From a virus: DNA of 22,496 bases. Positions within the stretch are counted from its first letter, which is position 1. Every line of letters begins with the position of its first letter. The position numbers were made by a program, and so were the translations under genes. The notes below the pieces were generated by a model. It saw nothing but the letters and a program-made list of their open reading frames with translations. It did not search any database and was not told the DNA's origin. The stretch lies in the IMG/VR virus record IMGVR_UViG_3300042301_000999, positions 1 to 22,496 of that record; one strand, written 5' to 3'. Shown piece after piece: positions 8,289 through 15,884 of the stretch.

Positions 8289-8735
8289 TTAGGCCTTTAA
8301 TCCCATACGCATGTAGCGTAGAGTTATAGGTGTAATTCCCCCTACTGGAACAACAGTTAGTGAAACTGTGTCTCCAGCCCTTGAAACAGAGATGGTGCCA
8401 ATATTCCCATCGTTGTCAATTGTTGCATACTGAGTAACGTTAACATCTGTACCGTCAATCAGAATACTAAGTTCTGTAGAGAAGTACTTGTTAGCACCAC
8501 CTGCTACATATTTAATGGAAACCATATATTTCATTGATCGCCATTCACTTGCGGTAAAGTTATCAAAAACCGTTGAGTTTTCAATTCCATTAATTGTTGA
8601 CTCATTATTGCCATCTGATCCAAGATCGGTAGACCTAGCAGAAGTACTATCAATTAAGTCTACATAGTTTTCCTGAGTTGGTCTATCACCTGTTTGAAAC
8701 AGGGCCTTTACGTTGGTGGTTGATATCTTTGCCAT
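8289..8735 (-). CDS. Tail fibre tip-like protein
   Basis: 148 aa. An N-terminal segment (NVKALFQTGDRPTQENYVDLIDS) resembles the short helix-turn seen at the start of many phage structural proteins. Residues from about 58 (FDNFTASEWRSMKYMVSIKYV) to the end align with the C-terminal domain of the 601-aa fibre: a SxxKYxVxxK strand, then VxVDG-type and TxYA-type strands. It could be a separately encoded copy of the tip. There is no good ribosome binding site; TATAAT lies exactly 6 nt before the ATG, so the message is probably leaderless. Confidence 0.78.
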   Translation of the reverse strand: MAKISTTNVKALFQTGDRPTQENYVDLIDSTSARSTDLGSDGNNESTINGIENSTVFDNFTASEWRSMKYMVSIKYVAGGANKYFSTELSILIDGTDVNVTQYATIDNDGNIGTISVSRAGDTVSLTVVPVGGITPITLRYMRMGLKA

Positions 8736-8741
8736 ACCGCT

Positions 8742-8750
8742 ATTATAGCA
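8742..8750 (-). promoter_or_regulatory. Extended -10 promoter (TGCTATAAT), leaderless
   Basis: TATAAT on the reverse strand is followed by 6 nt and then the ATG at 8735, so the predicted +1 coincides with the start codon. Confidence 0.6.
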
Positions 8751-8782
8751 TTATGTTAAAGAATATAATTACTGATCTGTGG

Positions 8783-8809
8783 AGTTTTATGATTAAAACA
8801 GATAAAACT
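8783..8809. repeat. AT-rich inverted repeat at the end of the 267-aa gene
   Basis: AGTTTTAT (8783-8790) and ATAAAACT (8802-8809) are perfect inverted copies separated by 11 nt. It sits at the stop codon of the 267-aa fibre-like gene. No T-run follows on the reverse strand, so it is at most a weak terminator or RNA-stabilising hairpin. Confidence 0.35.
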
Positions 8810-9611
8810 ATGAACCTTTAAAATTATTGATTATCTCTTTTAAGGTTATAAAGTCTTCTCTGGTTAACCCATTAAGTTTTTCATAAAATTCAAAATCTCC
8901 AGTAACGCCATCAACTTTACCCCTCACCTTATTGTCTGTAACAATAGTTATATTGTTTGTTGTTTTTGATCCTAAAGATATGCTTCCACCAGTTGAATAT
9001 AGGTATGTTCCATTTGGCTCATCAAATGGGGTATCTCCAATATAAGAAGAACTGTTAATTCCAAGGTTAGAGTAACCCGAATCACCTTCTGTTAAATCAT
9101 TTGCCAACACAATGTCTGCTGAAGAATTTTCTCCATTTGTTTTATTTTGCACAACGACTTGTGTATATGAATCAATTTCTCCACAGAAATTTGCAAGAAT
9201 ATTTACATCCTTAAAACTTAATGCCCTTCCAGTTCTGAATAATCCATTCTCTACTGGAATTTTTGATTCTGGCCACCCAGATGCAACCAATGTTCTAACT
9301 CCATCTTGAGATAAAACCTTTAAGTGTCCGTGTACCCATTGAACATCTTGATTTGAATTAATAAAAAGACTTTGGTCAACACTTATATATCCACGGCCAT
9401 CTGTTTTTATATATCCAGGTTTGTTTAGTCTAGCATTACTAATTGCATGTAAGTTTTCCCCAAACTCCTGTATTTTTTCACCAATATCTGATTCAACTAA
9501 AAGTTTTTTTGCATGAGGAATTTCTGTTTCATTTATTTTATTTACTTTTAAATCAACTATTGTTGGGCCAAATAGTGTTTTATTAGATAAATCTACTTCA
9601 TTTTCTGTCAT
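8808..9611 (-). CDS. Putative tail fibre/structural protein
   Basis: 267 aa. The N-terminus (VDLSNKTLFGPTIVDLKVNKINE) carries the SNKTL element seen repeatedly in the shafts of the two long fibres. The middle is beta-rich and Asn/Gly-rich (PGYIKTDGRGYISVDQSLFI, GSISLGSKTTNN), typical of a fibre shaft. The last 40 residues (GDFEFYEKLNGLTREDFITLKEIINNF) end in a helix that could be a trimerisation or chaperone-like tail. I do not recognise a specific family. TATAAT precedes the ATG by exactly 6 nt, so translation is probably leaderless. Confidence 0.7.
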   Translation of the reverse strand: MTENEVDLSNKTLFGPTIVDLKVNKINETEIPHAKKLLVESDIGEKIQEFGENLHAISNARLNKPGYIKTDGRGYISVDQSLFINSNQDVQWVHGHLKVLSQDGVRTLVASGWPESKIPVENGLFRTGRALSFKDVNILANFCGEIDSYTQVVVQNKTNGENSSADIVLANDLTEGDSGYSNLGINSSSYIGDTPFDEPNGTYLYSTGGSISLGSKTTNNITIVTDNKVRGKVDGVTGDFEFYEKLNGLTREDFITLKEIINNFKGS

Positions 9612-9617
9612 ATTAAA

Positions 9618-9626
9618 ATTATATCA
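9618..9626 (-). promoter_or_regulatory. Extended -10 promoter (TGATATAAT), leaderless
   Basis: TATAAT on the reverse strand lies 6 nt before the ATG at 9611; the predicted +1 is the A of the start codon and no Shine-Dalgarno sequence is present. Confidence 0.6.
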
Positions 9627-9627
9627 T

Positions 9628-9849
9628 CTATAAAATATAGTTATTAATTCCAATAACTTGAAGCCCAATTCCAGGAATACTGGAGTATGCGCTTGGTATT
9701 CCAATATTTGTAAGTTTTATTCTAAAAGGAAGAACTTCATTTATTTTGGTTAACCTTGCAGAGTATAAAACATTTGTTTTTGGATAATCTATTGTTGATA
9801 CTGATCTTACTTTATTGCTAGAACTATTTGTTATTACAACTGAAGCCAT
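9628..9849 (-). CDS. Small structural protein coupled to a BppU-like protein
   Basis: 73 aa starting in TAATG overlap with the upstream 136-aa gene. The sequence (SVSTIDYPKTNVLYSARLTKINEVLPFRIKLTNIG...) is mostly beta-prone and ends with GIGLQVIGINNYIL, a hydrophobic C-terminus. No known domain is recognised. Tight coupling implies production in fixed ratio with the BppU-like protein and probably a shared place in the tail or baseplate. Confidence 0.6.
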   Translation of the reverse strand: MASVVITNSSSNKVRSVSTIDYPKTNVLYSARLTKINEVLPFRIKLTNIGIPSAYSSIPGIGLQVIGINNYIL

Positions 9850-10259
9850 TATGACTCACTATTGGTTACATCTTCAATAATGTTCATTGTTCCTCTGGCT
9901 ACCGTCCAAACACGACTTTCATCACTTAACTCAATATCAAATATATCGCCAGTCTCTAGTATGGTTGATTGTATTGATGTTAATGAAACTGTAAATTCAC
10001 CAGCAACGTCTCCTGCTGCTGGGGCTGGTGCTAAACTAGTAACTAATTCTGCATTATCTGTAAAATCACCAGGCTTTGTATTTGGGCGTTTAATTTCCAT
10101 GTCAATTGTCCAATCTGGAATAACCAGTGGATCTTTATTATCATCTGTAACATATACTTTAAAAGCGGCTGTATCGCCTCTTACAACGGTCCAAACCACA
10201 TTTGGCGGAGTTGATCCAATTGAATAAGAACTGAGTGCTTGATCTCTAAATGTAGCCAT
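9849..10259 (-). CDS. BppU-N-like baseplate/fibre adaptor protein, copy 1
   Basis: 136 aa. The pattern VVRGDTAAFKVYVTDDN (about residues 26-42), then a WTIDMEIKRP strand, GEFTVSLTSIQS and a terminal VWTVARGTMNIIEDVT matches the immunoglobulin-like N-terminal domain of BppU-type baseplate upper proteins. Two further genes here (15884-16237 and 17081-17479) have the same RGDTA start and GT-I-V-DIT ending. Members of this fold connect fibres to the baseplate. The -10 box lies 9 nt before the ATG with no SD. Family resemblance is by pattern only. Confidence 0.68.
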   Translation of the reverse strand: MATFRDQALSSYSIGSTPPNVVWTVVRGDTAAFKVYVTDDNKDPLVIPDWTIDMEIKRPNTKPGDFTDNAELVTSLAPAPAAGDVAGEFTVSLTSIQSTILETGDIFDIELSDESRVWTVARGTMNIIEDVTNSES

Positions 10260-10268
10260 AAGAATATC

Positions 10269-10277
10269 ATTATACCA
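10269..10277 (-). promoter_or_regulatory. Extended -10 promoter (TGGTATAAT), near-leaderless
   Basis: TATAAT on the reverse strand is 9 nt before the ATG at 10259; predicted +1 at 10262 leaves a leader of about 3 nt. Confidence 0.55.
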
Positions 10278-10324
10278 CTAACTAACCAACTGTTTAAAAA
10301 TATTTTTAATTTTATTACTAAAAG

Positions 10325-10354
10325 TTGACTTAATTGCCAAATTCATGTTATAAT
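10325..10354 (+). promoter_or_regulatory. Strong sigma70/sigmaA-type promoter of the lysozyme cassette
   Basis: TTGACT (10325-10330) and TATAAT (10349-10354) are separated by 18 nt, with a TGT extension before the -10. The predicted +1 is about 10361, exactly where an 8-bp hairpin begins. Confidence 0.75.
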
Positions 10355-10360
10355 TAATAT

Positions 10361-10380
10361 ATGCTACCTGTTGGTAGCAT
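10361..10380 (+). other. 5'-terminal mRNA hairpin of the lysozyme gene
   Basis: ATGCTACC and GGTAGCAT pair perfectly around a TGTT loop. It begins at the predicted transcription start and is followed by an AGGAGG ribosome binding site 10 nt downstream. Such 5' hairpins can protect mRNA from RppH/RNase E-type decay; an operator is the alternative. Confidence 0.6.
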
Positions 10381-10404
10381 TTGTTCTCTAGGAGGTATTT
10401 TACA

Positions 10405-10953
10405 ATGAGAGAAGCAAACGTTTGGTTAGGGGTTTTGGTTTTGGTTATTTGTAGTACCGTTTTTTCGGCTACTGCAAATGCAACAAACGAAAACAACTTA
10501 CTAAGTAAAAACTCTATAGAAGTCTCTGCCACCCCCAAGGTGGCATTTTTGGTTTCTAAAGAGAAAAAATTACAAAAATATGAAAATGCCCACAATTTGA
10601 CTGATGGGCAACTAGTTGATATGTTAAAGACTGTAGGTTTTAAGGGAAAGGCTTTAAGGTCTGCTTGTGCTATTGCCAAGGCAGAATCTAATGGTCGTCC
10701 ACTGGCTTTCAACGGTAACGTAAAAACTGGAGATAGTTCTTATGGTGTGTTTCAAATAAATATGCTTGGAGAACTAGGGTCAGATCGTAGAGAAAAATTT
10801 GAACTGGATTCAAACGCTGAGTTGTTAAACCCAGTAGTAAATGCAGAGATTGCTCTTCACATGACTAAGGGTGGAGCAGATTGGTCTTCATGGAGTTCCT
10901 TGAATGGAAAAAGGTATCAGGAATGGTACAACAAATATCCATGTAAGCAATAA
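10405..10953 (+). CDS. Secreted lysozyme-like / SLT-type transglycosylase (candidate endolysin)
   Basis: 182 aa from the ATG at 10405, chosen because AGGAGG lies 9 nt upstream. Residues 7-26 are a signal peptide core with an ATANA cleavage-type motif. The lysozyme fold covers about 80-170: SACAIAKAESNG with probable catalytic Glu94, then GDSSYGVFQINMLG (109-122), which closely matches the GDNSYGLWQINMLG signature of actinophage transglycosylase-type lysins, then NAEIALHM and WSSWSSL. It would cleave peptidoglycan glycan strands after export by the Sec route. It is on the plus strand between minus-strand tail genes, with its own promoter and terminator. An Rpf-like or virion role is the alternative. 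Confidence 0.85.
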   Translation: MREANVWLGVLVLVICSTVFSATANATNENNLLSKNSIEVSATPKVAFLVSKEKKLQKYENAHNLTDGQLVDMLKTVGFKGKALRSACAIAKAESNGRPLAFNGNVKTGDSSYGVFQINMLGELGSDRREKFELDSNAELLNPVVNAEIALHMTKGGADWSSWSSLNGKRYQEWYNKYPCKQ

Positions 10954-10967
10954 ATATTAAAGTAAGG

Positions 10968-11000
10968 ATACCCCATCATTTATTTGGTGGGGTATTTTTT
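10968..11000 (+). terminator. Rho-independent terminator after the lysozyme gene
   Basis: ATACCCCATCA pairs with TGGTGGGGTAT (11 bp with one G-U pair) around a 6-nt loop, followed by a run of T. The end of the converging DUF6065 gene (stop at 10999) touches it. Confidence 0.9.
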
Positions 11001-11703
11001 ATTCGTATTTCTTTTCTTTTCTAAACTTATTACGATACATATTTGAAAAAGATGTTCTATATGGAACAGCCTTAATATTTTTAAAATTTTCCTTTAAACC
11101 GCTAGTCATTTTCCAGTTCTCTCTTTTAAATGGAAGAATTTGAGCGATAGGGGTTCCAGCAGGAATTAGTCCTTCAAAATTAACATCATTAATAACAAAT
11201 GGAAAGTTTACTGGCACATGATATTCATCAGTATCAACAACACCTTCAAGTATTGTAAAAATGGATTCTCTATGTGGAAGATTTTTTATAAAAATAGAAT
11301 ATCCTTTTGGTGTCTTTATTCCCCATGGGTTTATCCATTTTGGAAACATTAAACCATTTTGTGCTGGATGAAGTTCTGCTTGTTCAACTGGATGAAAATC
11401 TATTTGATTTGTTTTTGGCCAAGAGTAGTGTTGATACTGTTTTCCATTTTCATCTTTATCTAAAGAAATATAAACATCAGAGAAACTTGTTATAACATAG
11501 CCAGCGGTTATAGCATCAAATACTGGTAAACATTTTTTTATTGTCATTGGAAGAATTCCTTCACTAGTAGGAACCTTGTTTTCTGATGCATATGGATTAG
11601 TTTTTTTATACCAATCTGGAATAAAATTTTTTGCTGGTTGCGGATAAAATATATCTGGAACGCCAACAATATCTATAAAAATAATATTATTTTTTTTAAT
11701 CAT
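10999..11703 (-). CDS. DUF6065 family protein, copy 2
   Basis: 234 aa. Family marks in order: FIPDWYKKT (about residues 27-35), TIKKCLPVFDAITAGYVI (about 54-71), MFPKWINPWGIKTPKGYSIFI (about 119-139), GVVDTDEYHVPVNFPF (about 154-169) and GTPIAQILPFKRENWKM (about 183-199). DUF6065 proteins occur in phages and bacteria; I know of no assigned biochemical function. The start overlaps the end of DUF6065 copy 1 by 8 nt, and the two are clear paralogs from tandem duplication. It sits at the end of the minus tail cluster, with Lys-rich termini. Confidence 0.85.
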   Translation of the reverse strand: MIKKNNIIFIDIVGVPDIFYPQPAKNFIPDWYKKTNPYASENKVPTSEGILPMTIKKCLPVFDAITAGYVITSFSDVYISLDKDENGKQYQHYSWPKTNQIDFHPVEQAELHPAQNGLMFPKWINPWGIKTPKGYSIFIKNLPHRESIFTILEGVVDTDEYHVPVNFPFVINDVNFEGLIPAGTPIAQILPFKRENWKMTSGLKENFKNIKAVPYRTSFSNMYRNKFRKEKKYE

Positions 11704-12403
11704 ATTGTTTTTCTTTCCAAAATAACCTTTTATATCTATCTAAAAATAAAGAAGATAGAGATTGCTCCTTTTTGTTAAATGTATTTAGCATTTTTTCATT
11801 ACCAAACTCCATTTTCCAAGAATCTCTTTTAAATGGTATTATTTGTGCAATTGGAGTTCCTTGTGGAATAACCCCCTTAAATTTTTTATCTTTCATTATA
11901 AAAGGAAACGTTAATTGCATTGGATACTGATCCGTATCAACAACTCCTGGAAGTATTTCAAAAACATTATCCCTATGCATTGGTGGAATAAACAAACAAG
12001 AATATCCATTTGGTGTACTTACTGACCATGGTATTTGCCATCTTGGAAAGTTATTTTTCTTATTAGCCTCTGGATGTTTTTCTGCTTGCAAAAATAAATG
12101 ACTGTCTACTCCTGGTCCTGAAGGCCAAATAAAAACTTGTTCCTTATTGCTATTTATATCAACATATATATCTACATCAGATACTGCTATATACCCAAAT
12201 GTGATAGCATCAAATACTGGTAAACATTTTTTTATTGTTGTATTTAATAATAAACTTTTATCAAATTCTAAACTTGGTCCAGTATTTTCTTTTGTAAATT
12301 CTTTTGTTTTTTTATACCACTCAGGTATATGGTTTTTTGATGGTTCTGGTGAATTTAAAATTGATTCGTCAAATAAACTTGTAAATGTTATTATTTGTTT
12401 CAT
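11696..12403 (-). CDS. DUF6065 family protein, copy 1
   Basis: 235 aa. It shares with copy 2 HIPEWYKKTKEF, TIKKCLPVFDAITFGYI, FPRWQIPWSVSTPNGYSCLF, GVVDTDQY and GTPIAQIIPFKRDSWKM. The ribosome binding site is an unusual G-run (TTGGGGGTAGAA just before the ATG). Bases 12405-12415 of this region are perfectly complementary to the loop of the candidate small RNA encoded at 17508-17556. The function is unknown; the DTD and KRxxW motifs look like a conserved site. Placement among tail genes suggests, but does not show, a virion or host-takeover role. Confidence 0.85.
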   Translation of the reverse strand: MKQIITFTSLFDESILNSPEPSKNHIPEWYKKTKEFTKENTGPSLEFDKSLLLNTTIKKCLPVFDAITFGYIAVSDVDIYVDINSNKEQVFIWPSGPGVDSHLFLQAEKHPEANKKNNFPRWQIPWSVSTPNGYSCLFIPPMHRDNVFEILPGVVDTDQYPMQLTFPFIMKDKKFKGVIPQGTPIAQIIPFKRDSWKMEFGNEKMLNTFNKKEQSLSSLFLDRYKRLFWKEKQYD

Positions 12404-12425
12404 TTTCTACCCCCAAGTTTAAACC

Positions 12426-12680
12426 CTATTCTGGTCTTGTAAATCCTGGCTCTGGCTCTGTATCATCTGTTATGATTACTTCATCATTAGGAATTTGCTC
12501 AACTGGTTCAGGTGCTATAAAGTTTTCACCATCAAACGACCATGTTAAATCTAATAAAGTTTCATCTAAATCATATTCAATACATGTTTTTCCAGTTAAA
12601 CCTTCTGCTATTTCAATTGACTCTGCAATTATTAAATTAATAATTGTATTGTCGGAGTCTATCACTGCAAAATTTTTCAT
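12426..12680 (-). CDS. Small acidic tail-associated protein (84 aa)
   Basis: The sequence begins MKNFAVIDSDNTIINLIIAESIEIAEGLTG and continues TCIEYDLDET and WSFDGENFIAPEP. This order (a short beta pair reading 'cause of the value', an 'xxAE' helix, then a W-F-DG-F-P strand) is typical of small proteins beside T4-like phage tail fibre genes. It ends in an acidic Pro-rich tail. AGGAAA precedes the ATG. It could be a fibre-tip accessory or assembly chaperone. No catalytic residues are evident. Confidence 0.65.
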   Translation of the reverse strand: MKNFAVIDSDNTIINLIIAESIEIAEGLTGKTCIEYDLDETLLDLTWSFDGENFIAPEPVEQIPNDEVIITDDTEPEPGFTRPE

Positions 12681-12689
12681 ATACTTTTC

Positions 12690-14018
12690 CTATCTAACAT
12701 AAACTAACACACGACCAGCGCCACCTGATGCGCCACCGCCACCTGATGAGTTTGCAGCACCATTCTGTGCGCCACCACCGCCACCACCACCGCCACCGCC
12801 GTTACCAGATGCTCCGCTTCCAGATCCACCAGCAGATGGGCTAGACCCAGAGTTTGCATAGAATGCTCTTCCTCCTACACCACCACCTCCACCATATGGA
12901 GATCCTCCACCGCCACCGCCACCGCCGTAGCGTTCAGTAAATGATCCTTGAGCAGAGTTTCCTCCACCGCCACCGCCACCACCAGAACCACCAAATGTGT
13001 GTGATGATACTCCTGGGGCTGAAGATGTTATTGCTGTTCTTGCTGTTCCAGTTCCTCCGCCGTTACCGTTAGAGGATGAGCCTGAGTTTCCTCCACCTGC
13101 TCCACTTGAACCTGCTGAAGATACTTCAAAAGTTACGTTTCCTGATATATTTCCACCGCCTCCGCCTGTTGCTCCAGAGTTAGCGGTTGCTAGTGTTGAA
13201 AAACTTGTTGCTCCGCCTGCGCCACCGATTGTAACTGCAAATGTTTGTCCTGGTGTAACGGCATAATCTTTAAATATAAAGCCACCGCCAGATCCTCCGC
13301 CCGTTCCTCCAGTTGGAGTTCCTCCTCCAGCGCCGTTACCTCCTGCGCCGTTACCAACTACTGCAATTTGCTGTTTTCCTGATGGCACTGTATATGTTCC
13401 ACTTGATGTAAAAGTTTGTGAAAGTTCATAGGCTGGAAGTACGGCAGTTATTGAATTTGATGCTGTTGATTCTGCAGAGTTAACCGCAACTCCATTAGCA
13501 CGAACTGTAAATGTATATGATGTTCCACCAGTTAATCCTGTAATTGTAAGTGGGCTAGACGATCCAGATGCTGTAAGGTTTCCAGGTGTAGAAGTAGCAG
13601 TAAAGTTAATTGGTGTTCTACCACCTGCTCCTGGAGTAAACGAAACAACTCCTGATGTGTTGCCACTAAGTGTTGCTGAAACACCTGTTGGAACTGATGG
13701 AAGAAGTGTCATAAGAGTAGAAGAACTTGGATTTATTGTTGAAGATCCTGTTGAATTTGTTGCTGTAACATTAAATACATAACTAGTATTATTGGATATA
13801 CCGCTACTTTCCATATTAAGTGGACTGGATGCTCCAGATACTGTAAAGTTTCCAGGATCTGATGTAACTGTATATCCCGTTGCTGTTCCACCTATAGTTG
13901 AAGCGGTAAAACTTACAACTCCAGTGCTTGAAACGCTGTCAATTGTTGGAGGATTAGGAATATCTGCAATTGGAGTTGTATACTGCACTTTACTTAAAGA
14001 TGCTTTTGATACTGTCAT
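12690..14018 (-). CDS. Fn3-like plus glycine-rich tail tip / adhesin protein
   Basis: 442 aa. Two fibronectin-III-like domains lie at about residues 21-105 and 108-195 (PTGVSATLSG, TPINFTATSTPGNLTASGSSSPLTITGLTGGTSYTFTVRA). A threading segment LSQTFTSSGTYTVPSGKQQIAVVGNGAGG follows at about 199-228, then a glycine-rich domain to the end with runs of up to ten Gly and the ending GGAGRVLVYVR. The layout resembles glycine-rich receptor-binding tips such as the T-even gp38 type, where poly-Gly strands form polyproline-II helices. The DNA here is locally GC-rich (GGT/GGC codons) in an AT-rich genome. No clear SD precedes the ATG, which lies 3 nt after the upstream stop. Confidence 0.85.
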   Translation of the reverse strand: MTVSKASLSKVQYTTPIADIPNPPTIDSVSSTGVVSFTASTIGGTATGYTVTSDPGNFTVSGASSPLNMESSGISNNTSYVFNVTATNSTGSSTINPSSSTLMTLLPSVPTGVSATLSGNTSGVVSFTPGAGGRTPINFTATSTPGNLTASGSSSPLTITGLTGGTSYTFTVRANGVAVNSAESTASNSITAVLPAYELSQTFTSSGTYTVPSGKQQIAVVGNGAGGNGAGGGTPTGGTGGGSGGGFIFKDYAVTPGQTFAVTIGGAGGATSFSTLATANSGATGGGGGNISGNVTFEVSSAGSSGAGGGNSGSSSNGNGGGTGTARTAITSSAPGVSSHTFGGSGGGGGGGGNSAQGSFTERYGGGGGGGGSPYGGGGGVGGRAFYANSGSSPSAGGSGSGASGNGGGGGGGGGGAQNGAANSSGGGGASGGAGRVLVYVR

Positions 14019-14020
14019 GA

Positions 14021-14359
14021 TTAAGAAATCTCGCTTCCGTATGCTGAAAATGATAGAGTTGCGCTTGATGCGATAACGCGAATTCTATCTCCTGCTGCAA
14101 GTGTTACTCCAATAGTTAAAACCACGGTGTCTGCTGCTGCTACTGTTGTTCCATGAACTAAGAAATGTTTTGCTACTGCATTTGAACCAGCATCGGCAGA
14201 TGGTTGTACCGCAATTCTAAAAGTTGCAGAAGTTGCTGCTTGGTTGCATACTGCAATGCTTGACACAACTGTTGCTGTTGAACTTGGAACAGTATAAAGA
14301 GTTGTTTCGGTGCTTCCTGCGGGATTACTTTGTCCTAAAATTTTATATGCTGTTGGCAT
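14021..14359 (-). CDS. Structural protein of the tail fibre region (112 aa)
   Basis: The sequence (MPTAYKILGQSNPAGSTETTLYTVPSSTATVVSSIAVCNQ, then DTVVLTIGVTLAAGDRIRVIASSATLSFSAYGSEI) matches, as I recall, a small beta-sandwich family widespread in phages (LYTVP...VSSI...GD.I.V...FS.FG.EI). It is probably a receptor-binding or fibre accessory. GGGAGGA precedes the ATG at 4-10 nt. It is packed between the 143-aa and 442-aa genes with 3-nt gaps. Confidence 0.78.
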   Translation of the reverse strand: MPTAYKILGQSNPAGSTETTLYTVPSSTATVVSSIAVCNQAATSATFRIAVQPSADAGSNAVAKHFLVHGTTVAAADTVVLTIGVTLAAGDRIRVIASSATLSFSAYGSEIS

Positions 14360-14362
14360 TTT

Positions 14363-14794
14363 TTATCCTCCCATCATTAAAAAGACTTGGGTCATAACAT
14401 CTGGGGATGTTTCCCATGTAGATATTGTACCATTGCTTTTTAAATATTTATCTGTTTGTCCGACTGGAGAAGGCAAAACTGTTGTCCAAACACCGTCAAT
14501 GTAAAGTTGTAATTCATTAACTGTATTGCCAGATCCGTCTTGTCTTATTATGCACATTGATCCTGCTACTGGAGATGTTATTGAAGAATCTCTTGCTGCA
14601 GGATTAAGATAATTATTGATACCCTTTTTTGCAACAAGGTGATCTAAAATTGTTACTGTTGATAGATGTGTGTGTGGTCCAGCCCATTCAAAAGTTCCTG
14701 TTGTATCTGTTTTTCCAGATAACTCATACCAGGTATCGTCTGCTGCGTTATAAATATACCCTGGCTTACCATCGTAATTAAATGATGTTGGCAT
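14363..14794 (-). CDS. Structural protein of the tail region (143 aa)
   Basis: The ATG lies in a TAATG overlap with the upstream 159-aa gene. Visible motifs are GYIYNAADDTWYELSGKTDTTG and HTHLSTVTILDHLVAKKGINNYLNPAARDSSI, then a strand-rich part NELQLYIDGVWTTVLP and KYLKSNGTISTW. The DDTWYEL and VWTTVLP segments are typical of phage fibre linker modules. I do not recognise a named family. The ending FLMMGG resembles the MMLIGA ending of the 590-aa fibre. Confidence 0.68.
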   Translation of the reverse strand: MPTSFNYDGKPGYIYNAADDTWYELSGKTDTTGTFEWAGPHTHLSTVTILDHLVAKKGINNYLNPAARDSSITSPVAGSMCIIRQDGSGNTVNELQLYIDGVWTTVLPSPVGQTDKYLKSNGTISTWETSPDVMTQVFLMMGG

Positions 14795-15273
14795 TAAACT
14801 ACCTGATCAAAACTACTAGTGTCAGAATTATAAACATACATCTCTAACGGACTTGATCCTTTTTTAATCCAAATAACTCCATTTGCAAGTCCAGTTGTTG
14901 GTTCTGCTACTGTATAAATAGAAGTTGCTGATAGATATCCTACTGGAGCAGCAGCATCTTTATCTACCCAAATATATCCGTTTGGAATGGTTGCAGAAAA
15001 TGCTGTAAAGTTTGCTGCAACAGGTGCAGAGTTTTGTGCTGAAGATATATTTCTTGCTACTAACTCCAAAGCAACTTGATCATCTATTTGCTCTTGTAAA
15101 TCATTTATTGTATAAGCAATTGATGGATTTAATAATTCTGCTGTATCGGTTTCTGCGGTATCAAAATCATATGAGCCATAATGGTATGCCTTTAAAGCAT
15201 CCTGAATATTAGCATCGTCAATCAATGCTGGAATTTTAGTTGGTACTAAGTTTCCTATGTTTTCTACAGCCAT
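14794..15273 (-). CDS. Structural protein of the tail region (159 aa)
   Basis: The N-terminal half (NLVPTKIPALIDDANIQDALKAYHYGSYDFDTA) followed by a helix (YTINDLQEQIDDQVALELVARNI) suggests a trimeric coiled coil. The C-terminal half holds two repeats of a strand pair, NGYIWVDKDAAAPVGYL and NGVIWIKKGSSPLEMYVYN, a fibre display module. GAGGT lies before the ATG and a TGGTATAAT promoter is 21-29 nt upstream. Its TAA overlaps the next gene. Confidence 0.7.
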   Translation of the reverse strand: MAVENIGNLVPTKIPALIDDANIQDALKAYHYGSYDFDTAETDTAELLNPSIAYTINDLQEQIDDQVALELVARNISSAQNSAPVAANFTAFSATIPNGYIWVDKDAAAPVGYLSATSIYTVAEPTTGLANGVIWIKKGSSPLEMYVYNSDTSSFDQVV

Positions 15274-15293
15274 TGGGTCTCACCTCTTTTAAG

Positions 15294-15302
15294 ATTATAC
15301 CA
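15294..15302 (-). promoter_or_regulatory. Extended -10 promoter (TGGTATAAT) for the 159-aa gene
   Basis: The motif lies 21 nt before the start, giving a short leader that carries AAGAGGTGA as ribosome binding site. Confidence 0.55.
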
Positions 15303-15308
15303 TTTTTA

Positions 15309-15884
15309 TCAAACTATAGAGATAAATAGGTGTACTGTCTTACTTCCAGTAAGTGCTGACCAACTACCACCGCTATATTGAACTGCGTCAAAGTTTATTA
15401 CTAAGTTTGTTCCAGCCCCTGCTAAAGCAGGAATTTCCATTGATGAAGCAATTGGGTTTGCTCCTTCAATTTGAAATTGAACGTTAAAGTTTGAAGCGGT
15501 AAGTGGTGAACCACTAACGGTTACTATGTTTGATATTGGAATAGTTATTGACCCTGCTCCAGATGTAAAAGAAACTGTTTCTACAGCAGAATATATTGCT
15601 GGATTGACTTTTAAAACTTGGGTCCAAGTATTTCCACCTGGTTGAGATACGTATTGATACAGATATCCATAGTTTGCTCCAGGTGCAACATTTATGTACA
15701 TGTCGTTTAATATAAGAGTTTGACCAAGCAACACACCGCTTGATGTTTGTGGATTTGGTTCTCCAGAGCCTACAATAAATTTTGTTCCACGAGTTCCTTG
15801 TGGACCAATATCTACTAAGACGTCAATAGTTTGCGGTGGACCCAACACAACAACATCTTCAGTATTTAATAATACGTCTACCAT
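15309..15884 (-). CDS. Fibre protein with short collagen-like element (191 aa)
   Basis: The start overlaps the stop of the BppU-like gene (TAATG). Residues 22-40 (DVLVDIGPQGTRGTKFIVG) contain a short Gly-X-Y stretch, then GEPNPQTSSGVLLGQTLILNDMYINV and GYLYQYVSQPGGNTWTQVLKV, a common fibre display module. The C-terminal half is beta-rich (SFTSGAGSITIPISNIVTVSG, FNVQFQIEG). It is the coupled partner of BppU-like copy 2, in the way that the 73-aa protein follows copy 1. Confidence 0.72.
   Translation of the reverse strand: MVDVLLNTEDVVVLGPPQTIDVLVDIGPQGTRGTKFIVGSGEPNPQTSSGVLLGQTLILNDMYINVAPGANYGYLYQYVSQPGGNTWTQVLKVNPAIYSAVETVSFTSGAGSITIPISNIVTVSGSPLTASNFNVQFQIEGANPIASSMEIPALAGAGTNLVINFDAVQYSGGSWSALTGSKTVHLFISIV

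Noticed and set aside
10278-10712. Long minus-strand open frame opposite the lysozyme gene
   Set aside because: It lies antisense to a well-supported gene with promoter, ribosome site and terminator, and covers the promoter region; its composition is that of a shadow frame.
12720-13400. GC-rich simple-sequence DNA considered as foreign insertion or repeat array
   Set aside because: It is explained by GGT/GGC glycine codons of the tip protein and carries no independent signature.
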